Shown piece after piece: positions 8,491-17,073 of a stretch of 64,000 nucleotides of DNA (its first letter is position 1; the number at the start of each line of letters is the position of its first letter). The notes beneath the pieces were generated by a model, which worked only from the letters and a program-made list of their open reading frames with translations, searched no databases and was not told the DNA's origin. The position numbers and the translations under genes were made by a program. This DNA comes from Anaerobacillus arseniciselenatis (GTDB taxonomy: Bacteria; Bacillota; Bacilli; Bacillales; Anaerobacillaceae): contig NZ_MLQQ01000040.1 in assembly GCF_001865995.1 (NCBI RefSeq), positions 1 to 64,000 of the forward strand, in the 5' to 3' direction.

Positions 8491-8537
8491 GCATTTAATA
8501 TAAAAGAATTATAATCTTTAAATTATGTTTTGTCAAT

Positions 8538-8577
8538 ATCCCTCCTCGCTACAATTAATAACGTATCGAGGAGGGAC
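8538..8577. terminator. Stem-loop downstream of the 58-aa gene
   Basis: TCCCTCCTCG pairs with CGAGGAGGGA across an ~18-nt loop. No strong T-run follows on the minus strand, so terminator function is only moderately supported. Confidence 0.45.
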
Positions 8578-8581
8578 TTGC

Positions 8582-8758
8582 TCATTCATCAAATGTATAC
8601 CGAACCACATACTTTTCTTCTGCTAATTGGCGTATCTCTACCCAAGGAGGGATTTCATAGCCATTATGCCAATTATCTTCGAGTTTTGCTTTTAAGCAGC
8701 TAGCTTGAAATTTTGATTGAAAAATTTGTTTCCAGTAAATCCAACGAGTAATTTTCAT
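8582..8758 (-). CDS. Conserved-looking small protein, unknown function
   Basis: 58 aa starting MKITRWIYWKQIFQSKFQAS, rich in Trp and aromatic residues and ending VVRYTFDE. The ATG at 8758 has GGAG nine bases upstream; an earlier ATG at 8773 overlaps that ribosome binding site. No membrane segment or known motif is visible. Neighbours are the tRNA-Val gene and the PgpA-family gene, with separate promoters likely. Confidence 0.5.
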   Translation of the reverse strand: MKITRWIYWKQIFQSKFQASCLKAKLEDNWHNGYEIPPWVEIRQLAEEKYVVRYTFDE

Positions 8759-8851
8759 GAACCACATCTCCATAATAATAATAACTATATTATTACCATT
8801 ATTGATACTTTATACATACAATACGATCATGACGGAAAACTCAAAACTAAC

Positions 8852-9409
8852 TTATCCAATCTGTTCTTCTTGATCGCGTCTTCTAATCTCTTCTTCCCGT
8901 AATTTCTCTTCTTTATCTCGAATTCTATGCGCTAAACGACTTGACGCATTCGCTGCTATACTGCAAATTAAATCATCTAAAAATGTGTTGATCTGATTTC
9001 CTTTTTTATCTAACTCTTTAATAATCCCGATCTTTTCTTTATCTAAATAGCCAAAAGTCGTTACTGCTATACTTCCATACCCAAACACACTACCTAGCGC
9101 GACAGTCTCATCAACCCCAAAAAGACCTTCATCCATAGCGACAATCGATTGTAATGGCTCAGATAACTTTCCTTGTTCAGCTAATTTATCTAACTCAACA
9201 CCTACTAAAATCGCATGTTGAATTTCTCGTTTTCCTAAAACCGCATCTACACTTTTTACACAATCTTCAATCGTTAAAGTGTCTGTATAAGCTACTTGCA
9301 TCTTATAAACGATTTCAGCAATATCTAGTAATTCCACTCCTCGTTCAATAAGTAAATCTCTTGCTGCTTTTTCAACTACATGACAATGCACTGGTTCTTT
9401 ATATTTCAT
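8852..9409 (-). CDS. Phosphatidylglycerophosphatase A family protein (YutG-like)
   Basis: 185 aa. The region GYGSIAVTTFGYLDKEKIGI and the later TFLDDLICSIAANASSRLAHR are typical of the PgpA/YutG family, which removes phosphate from phosphatidylglycerophosphate in phospholipid synthesis or acts on a related lipid. Unlike E. coli PgpA, this soluble-looking Gram-positive type has few hydrophobic helices. It ends in a charged KEEKLREEEIRRRDQEE tail. Its start has GGAGAGG upstream. Family call is good; the physiological substrate is inferred. Confidence 0.72.
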   Translation of the reverse strand: MKYKEPVHCHVVEKAARDLLIERGVELLDIAEIVYKMQVAYTDTLTIEDCVKSVDAVLGKREIQHAILVGVELDKLAEQGKLSEPLQSIVAMDEGLFGVDETVALGSVFGYGSIAVTTFGYLDKEKIGIIKELDKKGNQINTFLDDLICSIAANASSRLAHRIRDKEEKLREEEIRRRDQEEQIG

Positions 9410-9489
9410 ACAACCTCTCCTCTGTCCATTTCTGAGTCAATATTTCCTATTTTACCATATTATATGCAACTCAACATATCATTCTACTT

Positions 9490-9586
9490 TACGTGAGTGA
9501 ATTTCATAATTACAAAATGAGCCACACCACGCAACTATATATTGATCTTAGTGGCGAGAATAATGAATTATGAAATTCATTGACGT
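9490..9586. repeat. Family B inverted repeat, short variant
   Basis: Ends GTGAATTTCATAATTAC and GAATTATGAAATTCATTG. One inner arm is missing: only CGCAACTATATATTG remains of the usual CTATATATAG...GCAACTATATATTG stem. It lies between pgpA-like (-) and yjcH-like (+) genes, in their shared upstream region. Confidence 0.8.
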
Positions 9587-9671
9587 AGTTAATATTTCGT
9601 TTTTAAAAATAAAACATGTTATATTAAATATATGGACAATGTATCATCGTTAAGGAGGTTTATACGAAAAA

Positions 9672-10388
9672 ATGAAAGGGAACATTACTGACAATTACAT
9701 CGATAGCCGTTTTTTACAAGAAAAAATCAATATGAAATTATATTTGCCAGAAAACTACTCTCCACTTTATACGTATCAACTACTTATTGCTTTAGACGGT
9801 GATGATTATTTACAAAAAGGGAAGCTCCCATCTTTAGCTAGTGAGCTCATCGAAAATAAAGAAATGGAACAAACGATCATTGTGATGCTTCCGTATCATT
9901 CGATAGAGGATCGCTATGATAAATATCATCCAAATGGCACAAAAAACAAGCAATTTATTCGTTTCCTAGCTGAAGAATTAGTTCCTTTTATTGAGGAGAG
10001 CTATAAAACCTATGAACTCCCTTCAGCGCGCACATTATTAGGAGATTCTCTAGCTGCTACTGTAAGCTTACATTCAGCTTTCGAATATCCATATACATTT
10101 GGACAAGTCATTGCTCAATCTCCTTATATAAATGCGACAACAATGGAGAAGCTTCAGTCCATCCGTCATCACGAAATGCTAAGACTTTATCACGTCATTG
10201 GTGATAAAGAAACTTCTGTTGAAACGTCAAAAGGAAATACGAAAGATTTCTTAACACCTAATCGCGCATTTCATAAATTATGTGAACAAAAAGGAATCGA
10301 CGTGTTTTATGACGAATTTATTGGAGAGCATACTTGGTTTTATTGGCAACAAGACTTAAAACGGGCACTTTCACGGATGCTGTCATAA
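9672..10388 (+). CDS. yjcH: Esterase-like alpha/beta hydrolase, YjcH family
   Basis: 238 aa esterase-D/enterochelin-esterase fold. The nucleophile elbow is LLGDSLAA (Ser near residue 126), the acid may lie in VIGDKETS and the His in GEHTWFYWQ near the C-terminus. It has no signal peptide, so it acts in the cytoplasm. Gene order yjcH-yjcG-yjcF is as in B. subtilis but the natural substrate is unknown. TAAGGAGGTTT about 11 bases upstream is the ribosome binding site. Confidence 0.82.
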   Translation: MKGNITDNYIDSRFLQEKINMKLYLPENYSPLYTYQLLIALDGDDYLQKGKLPSLASELIENKEMEQTIIVMLPYHSIEDRYDKYHPNGTKNKQFIRFLAEELVPFIEESYKTYELPSARTLLGDSLAATVSLHSAFEYPYTFGQVIAQSPYINATTMEKLQSIRHHEMLRLYHVIGDKETSVETSKGNTKDFLTPNRAFHKLCEQKGIDVFYDEFIGEHTWFYWQQDLKRALSRMLS

Positions 10389-10445
10389 CCACTTTTTTGC
10401 TATAATAAAAAGAAAAATTTATTATTAATTTAGGAGGGAACGATC

Positions 10446-10961
10446 ATGAAATACGGAATAGCTATTTTTCCATCAAAACAACTACAAGATGTTGCTAATT
10501 CTTTACGTAAGCGCTACGATACTCATTACGCACTTATTCCACCTCATATCACTTTAAAAGAGGCTTTTAACGTTGAGGATAGTGATTTAAATAATGTTGT
10601 AGCTGAGATCAAAAAAATCGCTAGCAAAACAACGCCATTCTCTTTAAATGTATATAAATACAGCTCTTTTAGCCCTGTAAGTAACACGATTTATATGGGT
10701 GTTAAAGAAAATGAAGAGTTACTTCACCTTCAAAAGGAATTAAATAGCGGAAACCTAGACCAAGAAGAGAAATACCAATTTGTACCACATATTACGGTCG
10801 GACAAGACATGGACGATGATGAATTTCATGATGTTTTAGGTAGATTACGAATGGAAACGATTAACCACGAAGAAATTTGTGACCGCTTCCAACTTTTATA
10901 TCAGTTAGACAATGGCTCTTGGACGGTTTATGAGACATTCCGCCTTGGAGGGGAAGCGTAA
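10446..10961 (+). CDS. yjcG: 2'-5' RNA ligase-like phosphoesterase YjcG
   Basis: 171 aa with the two HxT/S motifs of the 2H phosphoesterase superfamily: PPHITLKE near residues 36-43 and VPHITVGQ near 115-122. YjcG proteins are bacterial 2H enzymes whose substrate is not settled; they may cleave cyclic phosphate bonds in RNA or nucleotides. The gene is preceded by TTAGGAGGGAACG and is followed after three bases by the GNAT gene, suggesting cotranscription. Confidence 0.87.
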   Translation: MKYGIAIFPSKQLQDVANSLRKRYDTHYALIPPHITLKEAFNVEDSDLNNVVAEIKKIASKTTPFSLNVYKYSSFSPVSNTIYMGVKENEELLHLQKELNSGNLDQEEKYQFVPHITVGQDMDDDEFHDVLGRLRMETINHEEICDRFQLLYQLDNGSWTVYETFRLGGEA

Positions 10962-10964
10962 ATA

Positions 10965-11387
10965 ATGAACATCGTACTTGTAGAAACTAACCCCCAACTA
11001 AATGATGCATATTCAGTTCGGGTGAAAGTATTTGTTGAAGAACAAAAAGTTCCACCAGAGGAGGAACTAGATCAATTCGATGATAAAGCGATGCACTTTG
11101 TCGTCTACGATAACGCAACACCGATTGGGGCCGGGCGCCTTCGTGAACTTGATGGTTACGGGAAAGTAGAAAGAATTTGCATTGATGCTGACTATCGTGA
11201 AAAAGGCATCGGCAAACTTTTAATGGAAAAGATCGAAGCCGAAGGGGCAAAACATGGATTTTCTGCGTTTAAGTTAAATTCACAAGTTCAAGCAATAAAC
11301 TTTTATCGTAAGCTCGGCTACGAGGTCAGTTCTGGCGAATTTTTAGACGCTGGCATTCCTCACGTGACCATGAAAAAACATATATAG
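10965..11387 (+). CDS. yjcF: GNAT family N-acetyltransferase YjcF
   Basis: 140 aa GCN5-related acetyltransferase. The acetyl-CoA-binding segment is RICIDADYREKGIGKLLMEK (R/Q-x-x-G-x-G/A) followed by the late NFYRKLGYE motif. It transfers an acetyl group from acetyl-CoA to an unknown amine. It starts three bases after yjcG, whose end supplies GGAGGGGAAG as ribosome binding site. It closes the yjcH-yjcG-yjcF operon with a terminator at 11399-11428. Confidence 0.85.
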   Translation: MNIVLVETNPQLNDAYSVRVKVFVEEQKVPPEEELDQFDDKAMHFVVYDNATPIGAGRLRELDGYGKVERICIDADYREKGIGKLLMEKIEAEGAKHGFSAFKLNSQVQAINFYRKLGYEVSSGEFLDAGIPHVTMKKHI

Positions 11388-11398
11388 CACTTTTATAA

Positions 11399-11428
11399 AA
11401 AGTGATAAGCGTTGGCTTATCGCTTTTT
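11399..11428 (+). terminator. Terminator after yjcF
   Basis: AGTGATAAGCG pairs with CGCTTTTT-side via GATAAGC/GCTTATC, followed by TTTTTTG. Confidence 0.8.
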
Positions 11429-11509
11429 TGTGTGTACATGTTGGTTTGTTGGTTTGTTGGAAAGGTTAGTGCCCGTTTTTTACATGGTAGGTATTAACGA
11501 TTGATTGTC

Positions 11510-11652
11510 ATGTTTTGTATGAAAATAAAATGACGGTCGACTTTTCCGAACAAGCCTCTAAAGCCGGAACGGATTTACAGCGCAGTGAGGGAAATCGACC
11601 GGATTTTTTCATGTTAGATGGTGACGAATTATCGTCATGAGCGTTTTGTATG
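11510..11652. repeat. Family A composite palindrome, opposite orientation
   Basis: Arms GGTCGACTTTTCC and GGAAATCGACC, core GAACAAGCCTCTAAAGC...CAGCGCAGTGAGG, which is the reverse of the usual CACTTCGC...AGAGGCTCGTTC core. It is flanked by ATGTTTTGTATGAAAA and by ATGGTGACGAATTATCGTCA-TGAGCGTTTTG, the small flanking hairpin typical of this family. The 350-bp gap before the next gene holds this repeat and the GTTGGTTT tract at 11440-11461. Confidence 0.75.
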
Positions 11653-11737
11653 AAATTCTACTAATAACGTCATAATAAGAACAAATAAACCGGAAATCTG
11701 CTTAATTAAATCCTCTACTATGAAAGGATTTTTCAGT

Positions 11738-12907
11738 ATGAATAAAAGAAAAGTTGTCATTTTTTCAGTTTCATTTGGAAATGGACATAATCAAGTTTCT
11801 AATGTATTAATTAAGCAATTGAAAGCAAAACATTATGACGTTGAAGTAGTTGATACATTTGATGCGATTAACAAGCTATTCCATAAAGTGGTTCTAGACA
11901 GCTATTTACATTTACTTCGGTTTCGACCTACTTTATGGGGAAAGCTTTATCAATATTCTGAGGAGCACCCAGATTCCATCTTTTTAAAACAATTCAACGC
12001 ATTTTTAACGAACAAACTATATCGAACTTTACAAGGAAAATGTGCAAATATTATTATAACCACCCACCCAATTGCGACAACGTTACTTGCAAATGTAATT
12101 AGAAAAAAGCAACTTCCTATACGCCTTTATGCACTATTAACGGATTTCGCTGTTCACCCAATGAGTGTCCACCCAGAAGTTGATCGTTATTTCATCGCTT
12201 CTGAACACTTGCTTTATTATGCAAATTTATACAAGTTAGATGAACAAAAGTTTCACCCTACGGGAATCCCAACTTTTAAAGAAAACATCCAAAGCTACTC
12301 TAAAACTGAGTGGAGAAAAAAACTTCATCTCAATGAGAAGATGAAAACGATATTAGTCGCAGGAGGCGGAGTTGGATTAGCAAAATTCACTAAAATCTTA
12401 TCAGGCTTGGAGGCATATCAGGAGAAATTACAAGTCATTTGTGTCACGGGTGATAATAAAAGGGCGAAGCTAAAAATAGAACAGATGCAAAGTAAACACC
12501 ATATTCGTGTCCTAGGTTTCACTAATTTATTTATGGAATATTTAAAAGCAAGTGATGTTATCATTTCAAAAGCAGGCGGTGTCACGATGTCTGAAGCTCT
12601 CGTTTGTGAAACACCGATTCTTATCTTTCAACCTTTGCCAGGTCAAGAAGAGCAAAACAGTCAATTTTTAATGAATTATGGTGCGGCTATCAAAGCAGAA
12701 GTACTAGAAGAAATCCCAGTTTTATTAGAGCGTATTATCTTTAACAAATACTACAATAAAATGATGCAAGAAAATGCCCATAAATTAAAACCGAACAACG
12801 CAGCTACGGCAATTTCTAATGTCATTGAGACAATCGATGCTAGAGAACAGAAAATAACCAATGAAATTTATCCATTAGAAAAAATCCGGGTACCTTCTCC
12901 TTCATAA
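11738..12907 (+). CDS. UgtP/MGDG-synthase-like glycosyltransferase
   Basis: 389 aa, GT28-type fold. The N-terminal half has SVSFGNGHNQVSNVL (family motif near residues 9-23) and TTHPIATTLL; the C-terminal half has GGGVGLAKF, the nucleotide-sugar site SKAGGVTMSEAL and PLPGQEEQNSQFL. Relatives transfer glucose or galactose from UDP-sugar to diacylglycerol or related acceptors at the inner membrane face. B. subtilis UgtP and YkoN are the likely comparators. The ATG at 11738 has AAAGGA nine bases upstream; the ATG at 11720 has none. It is monocistronic with a family C terminator downstream. Confidence 0.8.
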   Translation: MNKRKVVIFSVSFGNGHNQVSNVLIKQLKAKHYDVEVVDTFDAINKLFHKVVLDSYLHLLRFRPTLWGKLYQYSEEHPDSIFLKQFNAFLTNKLYRTLQGKCANIIITTHPIATTLLANVIRKKQLPIRLYALLTDFAVHPMSVHPEVDRYFIASEHLLYYANLYKLDEQKFHPTGIPTFKENIQSYSKTEWRKKLHLNEKMKTILVAGGGVGLAKFTKILSGLEAYQEKLQVICVTGDNKRAKLKIEQMQSKHHIRVLGFTNLFMEYLKASDVIISKAGGVTMSEALVCETPILIFQPLPGQEEQNSQFLMNYGAAIKAEVLEEIPVLLERIIFNKYYNKMMQENAHKLKPNNAATAISNVIETIDAREQKITNEIYPLEKIRVPSPS

Positions 12908-12908
12908 C

Positions 12909-13016
12909 GGAGCTGTCCCAGAAGTGTCAGATCACTACGCGTTACTACTAAATATAGACGTATAGATAGTATTCCGACTATATTTAGTTACCTAACTGGG
13001 TCTGACACTTGGTTTT
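12909..13016. terminator. Expanded family C terminator (diverged)
   Basis: Outer arms GCTGTCCCAGAAGTGTCAGA and TCTGACACTTGG enclose AAATATAGACG...ACTATATTTAGTTA, the same insert as at 16.2, 20.2 and 63.3 kb. It separates convergent genes (glycosyltransferase, + strand; 87-aa protein, - strand). Confidence 0.65.
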
Positions 13017-13091
13017 TGAAAGCCCCATTCTGAAAATTTCTCTCCTTTAAAAAATCTTTTAGCTTCAAAAAAATAGAGGGCTTCCCCCCCT

Positions 13092-13355
13092 CTATACAAC
13101 CTCATCAATATAAGTTCCTTTCCCTGTCAACTCACTGAGTACTTGACTCCTTTTTTGCTTTTTATTCTGCTTCTCGTCATTTGCTTTATAATATTTATAA
13201 CTGTCATTGAAAGCTTCCTTCTCTTGTTCCGATAAAACTCGATGAAATTTCCCTTTCGAGACTGGTGATATTTGCTTAATACTACGGTGAGAGTGAATGC
13301 TGCGATTGCCGTACTGAAATGATTGCTGATCCCGAACTGGTGGAACGTACCCCAT
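13092..13355 (-). CDS. Small hydrophilic protein, unknown function
   Basis: 87 aa starting MGYVPPVRDQQSFQYGNRSI, without membrane segments; the C-terminal half is Lys-rich (KQNKKQKRSQVLSELTGKGT). GGGGGTGATG gives the ribosome binding site of this frame; an overlapping frame (13127-13363) lacks one. I know similar small proteins beside yjcD-like helicase genes in bacilli, but no function. It lies divergently from yjcD, 350 bp away. Confidence 0.55.
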   Translation of the reverse strand: MGYVPPVRDQQSFQYGNRSIHSHRSIKQISPVSKGKFHRVLSEQEKEAFNDSYKYYKANDEKQNKKQKRSQVLSELTGKGTYIDEVV

Positions 13356-13552
13356 TTCATCACCCCCGAATTTATTGGTAGTTATTGTTAAGCCATTTCG
13401 TTTATGAGAGAACTATGTTGAGGATATCTTTTCGTCATAATGACTTTACTTATTTAATACCCGGTTTTTAATTTTAAAAAACAGTTACTATATTATTCTA
13501 TGCTCTCTTCCCTTACATGTTTCTCTTTTTTTTGCTATAGTGGTTTAGTAGT

Positions 13553-13674
13553 TTAATGAATTTCATAATTCAATCTCATCGCCATTAAGTATCTATATGT
13601 AGTCAAGCTGAAGCTCTCGCAACTACATATAGTTTAATTTGGCTCAATTTAGGTAATTTTGAAATTCACTCTAT
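13553..13674. repeat. Family B inverted repeat
   Basis: Ends AATGAATTTCATAATTCA and GGTAATTTTGAAATTCACT; inner stem CTATATGTAGT...AACTACATATAG. It fills the gap upstream of yjcD; the remaining 150 bp on the left hold nothing I can identify. Confidence 0.82.
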
Positions 13675-13708
13675 TGATTTTAAGTATGTTCATTAAGTGG
13701 GGGTTTTC

Positions 13709-15985
13709 ATGAAAATTGCATTATATAAAGATCAAATGATCCATTTAACAAAAATCGAGCGTGATCAATTGCAAAAGATATTTTTAGCTAGTCAACGTGG
13801 AGAACTTTCTTGTCCGTGTTGCCATCAAAGTGTAAAGCTGAAAATTAGTATTCATGAGCCACCTCTTTTCATACATCCGAGTCAAACATTTAACTGTGAT
13901 GAGGCAATTAAAGCATTAGAAGAAAAACACGAAGCGACTGTCAACCACTCAGTTGGAAGCTTTACACTCCCTTCAAAACGTGAAATTAACGGTGGCGTAG
14001 CGATGCTACATAAGACGAATGATACTGTAACCGGATGGAAAAATCCTTATGAGATACGAAGCATTCCACCTTTTAAAAACCATCAAACCTCTTCCAGTGA
14101 ACATAAAAAATACGATGTTGACGATAGTCAGTGGGAGGCTATTTCAACGACCGAGGGACCACTTCTCGTTTTAGCAGGAGCAGGAAGTGGAAAAACACGA
14201 GTTCTTACAACACGAACGGCGTACATGTTAACGGAAAAGAAAATTGCTAGTAACCGTTTATTGTTAGTGACATTTACAACAAAGGCTGCTAAAGAAATGA
14301 AAAAAAGGATGGCTTCATTTTCTGGGATTACCGAGAGAGATTTACAAACACTCGTCGTTGGTACTTTTCATAGTATTTTTTACAAAATGCTCATGCACCA
14401 TCAAGGGGCTTTATGGCAACCAAACAAACTACTAAAATCGGACTGGCAACGAGAACAAATCATAAAAGAAGCTTCAAGAGAACTCGGAATTGACGAAAAG
14501 GAGTTCGCCTTCGATCAAGCCTTATCCCAAATAAGCTATTGGAAAAACCATATATTAAAACCATCAAAAGTACGAGCTGAAACCGATTGGGATGAAAAAG
14601 TAAAAATATTATATGAACGTTATGAACAGACGAAACAAGCAACACAGCATTTTGACTTTGACGATATGTTACTCGGCTGTTACGAACTATTAATTGACAA
14701 TGCGTCATTACTGGAAAAATATCAGCAACGTTTTTCTTATATTTTAGTGGATGAATTTCAGGACATTAATAAAGTTCAATATGAGATTATTTCGCTTTTA
14801 GCAAAAAAAACACAAAACTTATGTGTTGTAGGTGATGATGACCAATCGATTTATAGTTTTCGAGGAAGCGACCCATCCTATATATTAAATTTTGAAACTG
14901 ACTTTCCTAAAGCAAAAATCGTGACCTTAAATTGCAACTACCGTTCGCATCATTCGATCGTCTCGAGTGCTACAAACGTCATTACGAACAATAAAAAGCG
15001 AAAAACGAAGAAAGTTGTAGCAATGACTGAGAATATGAAACGACCGCTTCAATTTTATCCTTTTGATGAGGAGGAAGAAGCGACGATGATTGTTACTGAT
15101 ATTAAGGAGAAAATTGAAAACGGGGCACGGCCTCGTGATTTTGTCATCCTTTATAGGACGAACTCCTCTGCTCGAGCGATTTTCGAACGACTCGTTGCCT
15201 CTAGCCTCCCCTTTTATTTAGAACAAGATGGAGAAGCTTTTTACAGGAGAAGAACGGTTCGAAAAGCGCTAGCCTACTTGAAGCTAAGTCTTTATCCTGA
15301 TGATCAAGAAGCGATTAAAGAACTATTAGGCGCAATGTTTATTAAACAATCAAGTTTACGTGATTTAAAAGCTCTATCGATCTTGCACGATTGTTCGTTG
15401 TTAGAGGCGATGACGAAGCTGACCGATATTCAAGTTTTTCAACAAAAGAAAATAAAAAAGATGATCCCTCTTTTCAAGCAGCTACGTAATTTTTCAGCTG
15501 TTGAAGCGCTTGAATGGGTTGAAAAAGAAATGGGCTTAAGTGACTACATTAAGAAAAATGGAAATGAAGGAAACGTGATCGACAAAGGCTCTGATGATTT
15601 GCGTGACTTAAAAGTTGCGGCAGCCAGTCACGACCGTGTTAGTGATTTTCTCATTCACGTTGACCATATGATTGCTAAATCGAAAGAGCTTAAAGGGCGA
15701 CCGGAAAATGAGGATAGTATTCAGTTAATGACCGTACATCGAGCGAAAGGGCTTGAGTTTAAGACCGTCTATATCCTAAGTGCTGTCGAAGGTTCCCTCC
15801 CTCACGATTATTCGCTAGAAGCCTACCGTGAAGGTGATTTAACGCCACTTGAAGAGGAGCGTCGTTTAATGTATGTAGCTGTTACTCGAGCGATGGAAAA
15901 CTTATATATATCGATCCCCCAAAAGCGACGCGGCAAGAGGGCTCATCCATCAAGATTTATTCGGGAAATGAATACGATGATATAA
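13709..15985 (+). CDS. yjcD: UvrD/Rep-family ATP-dependent DNA helicase YjcD
   Basis: 758 aa superfamily 1A helicase. Motif I is GAGSGKT near residue 155, motif II DEFQDINKVQ near 348, motif III GDDDQSIYSFRGS, motif IV LNCNYRS, motif V TVHRAKGLEF, motif VI EERRLMYVAVTRA. Before the helicase core, residues 1-80 hold a CPCC-type pair, FIHP and a later NCDE, resembling the N-terminal Zn-finger-like domain of CoiA at 38.7-39.9 kb. It unwinds DNA in repair or recombination; exact function is unknown. The ATG at 13709 has AAGTGGGGG upstream; a GTG at 13697 lies within that site. Confidence 0.88.
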   Translation: MKIALYKDQMIHLTKIERDQLQKIFLASQRGELSCPCCHQSVKLKISIHEPPLFIHPSQTFNCDEAIKALEEKHEATVNHSVGSFTLPSKREINGGVAMLHKTNDTVTGWKNPYEIRSIPPFKNHQTSSSEHKKYDVDDSQWEAISTTEGPLLVLAGAGSGKTRVLTTRTAYMLTEKKIASNRLLLVTFTTKAAKEMKKRMASFSGITERDLQTLVVGTFHSIFYKMLMHHQGALWQPNKLLKSDWQREQIIKEASRELGIDEKEFAFDQALSQISYWKNHILKPSKVRAETDWDEKVKILYERYEQTKQATQHFDFDDMLLGCYELLIDNASLLEKYQQRFSYILVDEFQDINKVQYEIISLLAKKTQNLCVVGDDDQSIYSFRGSDPSYILNFETDFPKAKIVTLNCNYRSHHSIVSSATNVITNNKKRKTKKVVAMTENMKRPLQFYPFDEEEEATMIVTDIKEKIENGARPRDFVILYRTNSSARAIFERLVASSLPFYLEQDGEAFYRRRTVRKALAYLKLSLYPDDQEAIKELLGAMFIKQSSLRDLKALSILHDCSLLEAMTKLTDIQVFQQKKIKKMIPLFKQLRNFSAVEALEWVEKEMGLSDYIKKNGNEGNVIDKGSDDLRDLKVAAASHDRVSDFLIHVDHMIAKSKELKGRPENEDSIQLMTVHRAKGLEFKTVYILSAVEGSLPHDYSLEAYREGDLTPLEEERRLMYVAVTRAMENLYISIPQKRRGKRAHPSRFIREMNTMI

Positions 15986-16218
15986 GAAAAGCGCAAGCGC
16001 CCTCCTTTCGGTGAAAACCAGTGGAAGACCTGCCCGTAGCGGTCGGGGTTTAGACCGCGAGGCAGGTCTGAAGTGGTCGAGCCGATTGCGCCTGCTCCTG
16101 CGGTTACTCGTCGCACCAAAACATCTGCTCCTGCGGTTACTCGTCGCACCAAAACATCTGCTCCTGCGGTTACTCGTCGCACCAAAACATCTGCTCCTGC
16201 GGTTTCTCGTCGCAAAAG
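15984..16218. repeat. Family D element with four 33-bp tandem repeats
   Basis: Starts GAAAAGCGCAAGCGCCCTCC directly after the yjcD stop codon, contains GTGGAAGACCTGCCCGTAGC and the stem AGACCTGCC/GGCAGGTCT. From 16093 the module TGCTCCTGCGGTTACTCGTC-GC repeats four times at exactly 33-bp spacing (16093, 16126, 16159, 16192). It is much richer in G+C than the neighbouring genes. Confidence 0.88.
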
Positions 16219-16220
16219 AA

Positions 16221-16322
16221 AGTCTGACACCATTAGGCACCAAATATAGACGGATAATAAATTAATACGTCTATATATTTAGTAAGTTCTACATGGTGTC
16301 AGACACTTATAGACAGCCTTTT
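16221..16322. terminator. Expanded family C terminator
   Basis: AGTCTGACACCATTAGGCAC pairs with the distal GTTCTACATGGTGTCAGACACT; the inner stem is AATATAGACG/CGTCTATAT. It separates convergent yjcD (+) and the 79-aa gene (-). The repeat at 15984 immediately precedes it. Confidence 0.78.
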
Positions 16323-16334
16323 ACACTTTTTTAT

Positions 16335-16574
16335 TTATATCCAAGACCAACCACGCTTGTTAGCATCCTCTTCTACCTTTTCTTTTGTTACTTCTTCTGT
16401 CGTTGGTTCTACTTCTGAACTGGGACTAGGGATTCTTTTTGCAAACACAAGGTCATCCCATGCTGAAAGTGGATGATGGAATGCTTGCTGTTCTTTCTTT
16501 TGAGTAACCTCCTCTTCCACTTCCATTCTTTCTTGTTTAACTTTCTCCACCTTTTTAGCTCTTTTCTTTTTCAT
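16335..16574 (-). CDS. Highly charged small protein, unknown function
   Basis: 79 aa. It begins MKKKRAKKVEKVKQERMEVE, continues with Glu/Lys-rich sequence and ends NKRGWSWI. It has no membrane segment and looks disordered, with a conserved-looking middle LSAWDDLVFAKRIPSPSSE. A strong AAGGAGGAAAT precedes the ATG. It is the first gene of a region of small, probably sporulation-related proteins. No family is recognised. Confidence 0.55.
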   Translation of the reverse strand: MKKKRAKKVEKVKQERMEVEEEVTQKKEQQAFHHPLSAWDDLVFAKRIPSPSSEVEPTTEEVTKEKVEEDANKRGWSWI

Positions 16575-16842
16575 GACTTAATTTCCTCCTTACTAAGAAC
16601 AAAATTGTTTTTTCATTCGTAGTACCGAATAAACGATAACCTATATTAACCTATGTTATTACTTTATCTCTGTGTGGGCATATGTACATAACCATTTTTT
16701 AACCTACTATTTCCGATAACATTAAAAAGTTACGACACAAATTGTACTAAAATAAATTGTAATTTTAGGTAATAATGGAACACATTAAGAATGCTTCGTC
16801 CATATTCTAATTAATATAGGTCTTAACTAAGAGGTGAGAGAG

Positions 16843-16992
16843 ATGGAAAAACGAAAACGTGTTTCTGCAATAACTCCTTCAAAAAAGAAACCGATAAAAA
16901 GTAGCTCCCAAGTTCACGTAGTTTCTTCAGGCCTTAAATCAAAAAAAGCCCGAGGTGGCTGCGGCTCATGCGGGAAAAGAAGAATTAAATAA
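16843..16992 (+). CDS. Small basic protein with GGCGSCGK tail
   Basis: 49 aa: starts MEKRKRVSAITPSKKKPIKS and ends KARGGCGSCGKRRIK. It has 16 Lys/Arg residues and a C-x-x-C pair in a Gly-rich turn. A strong GAGGTGAGAG ribosome binding site lies six bases before the ATG, so it is very likely translated. Its position among Cys-bearing, coat-like proteins suggests a spore-surface or disulfide cross-linking role, but this is inference. Metal or nucleic-acid binding is an alternative. Confidence 0.6.
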   Translation: MEKRKRVSAITPSKKKPIKSSSQVHVVSSGLKSKKARGGCGSCGKRRIK

Positions 16993-17015
16993 CCTATAAA
17001 ATCTATATAACGAAA

Positions 17016-17070
17016 TACGAGGCGCTCCTATTAGTGTCTAACACTTTCTTTTGGAGCAGCCTCTTATTTT
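17016..17070. terminator. Hairpin terminator (family C, short form)
   Basis: GAGGCGCTCC pairs with GGAGCAGCCTC; the apex is AGTGTCTAACACT, a variant of the GTGTCAGACAC palindrome. It sits between convergent small genes. Confidence 0.75.
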
Positions 17071-17073
17071 TTA

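Noticed and set aside
8416-8492. Degenerate tRNA with a mismatched acceptor stem
   Set aside because: The mismatch came from placing the 5' end two bases too far upstream; with the 5' end at 8490 all seven acceptor pairs form (one wobble).
8285-8494. 69-aa ORF on the minus strand
   Set aside because: It reads through the tRNA-Val gene and its terminator.
15943-16265. Several overlapping ORFs of 84-97 aa across the 33-bp repeats
   Set aside because: They arise because 33 bp is divisible by three; they overlap the end of yjcD or the terminator and lack ribosome binding sites.
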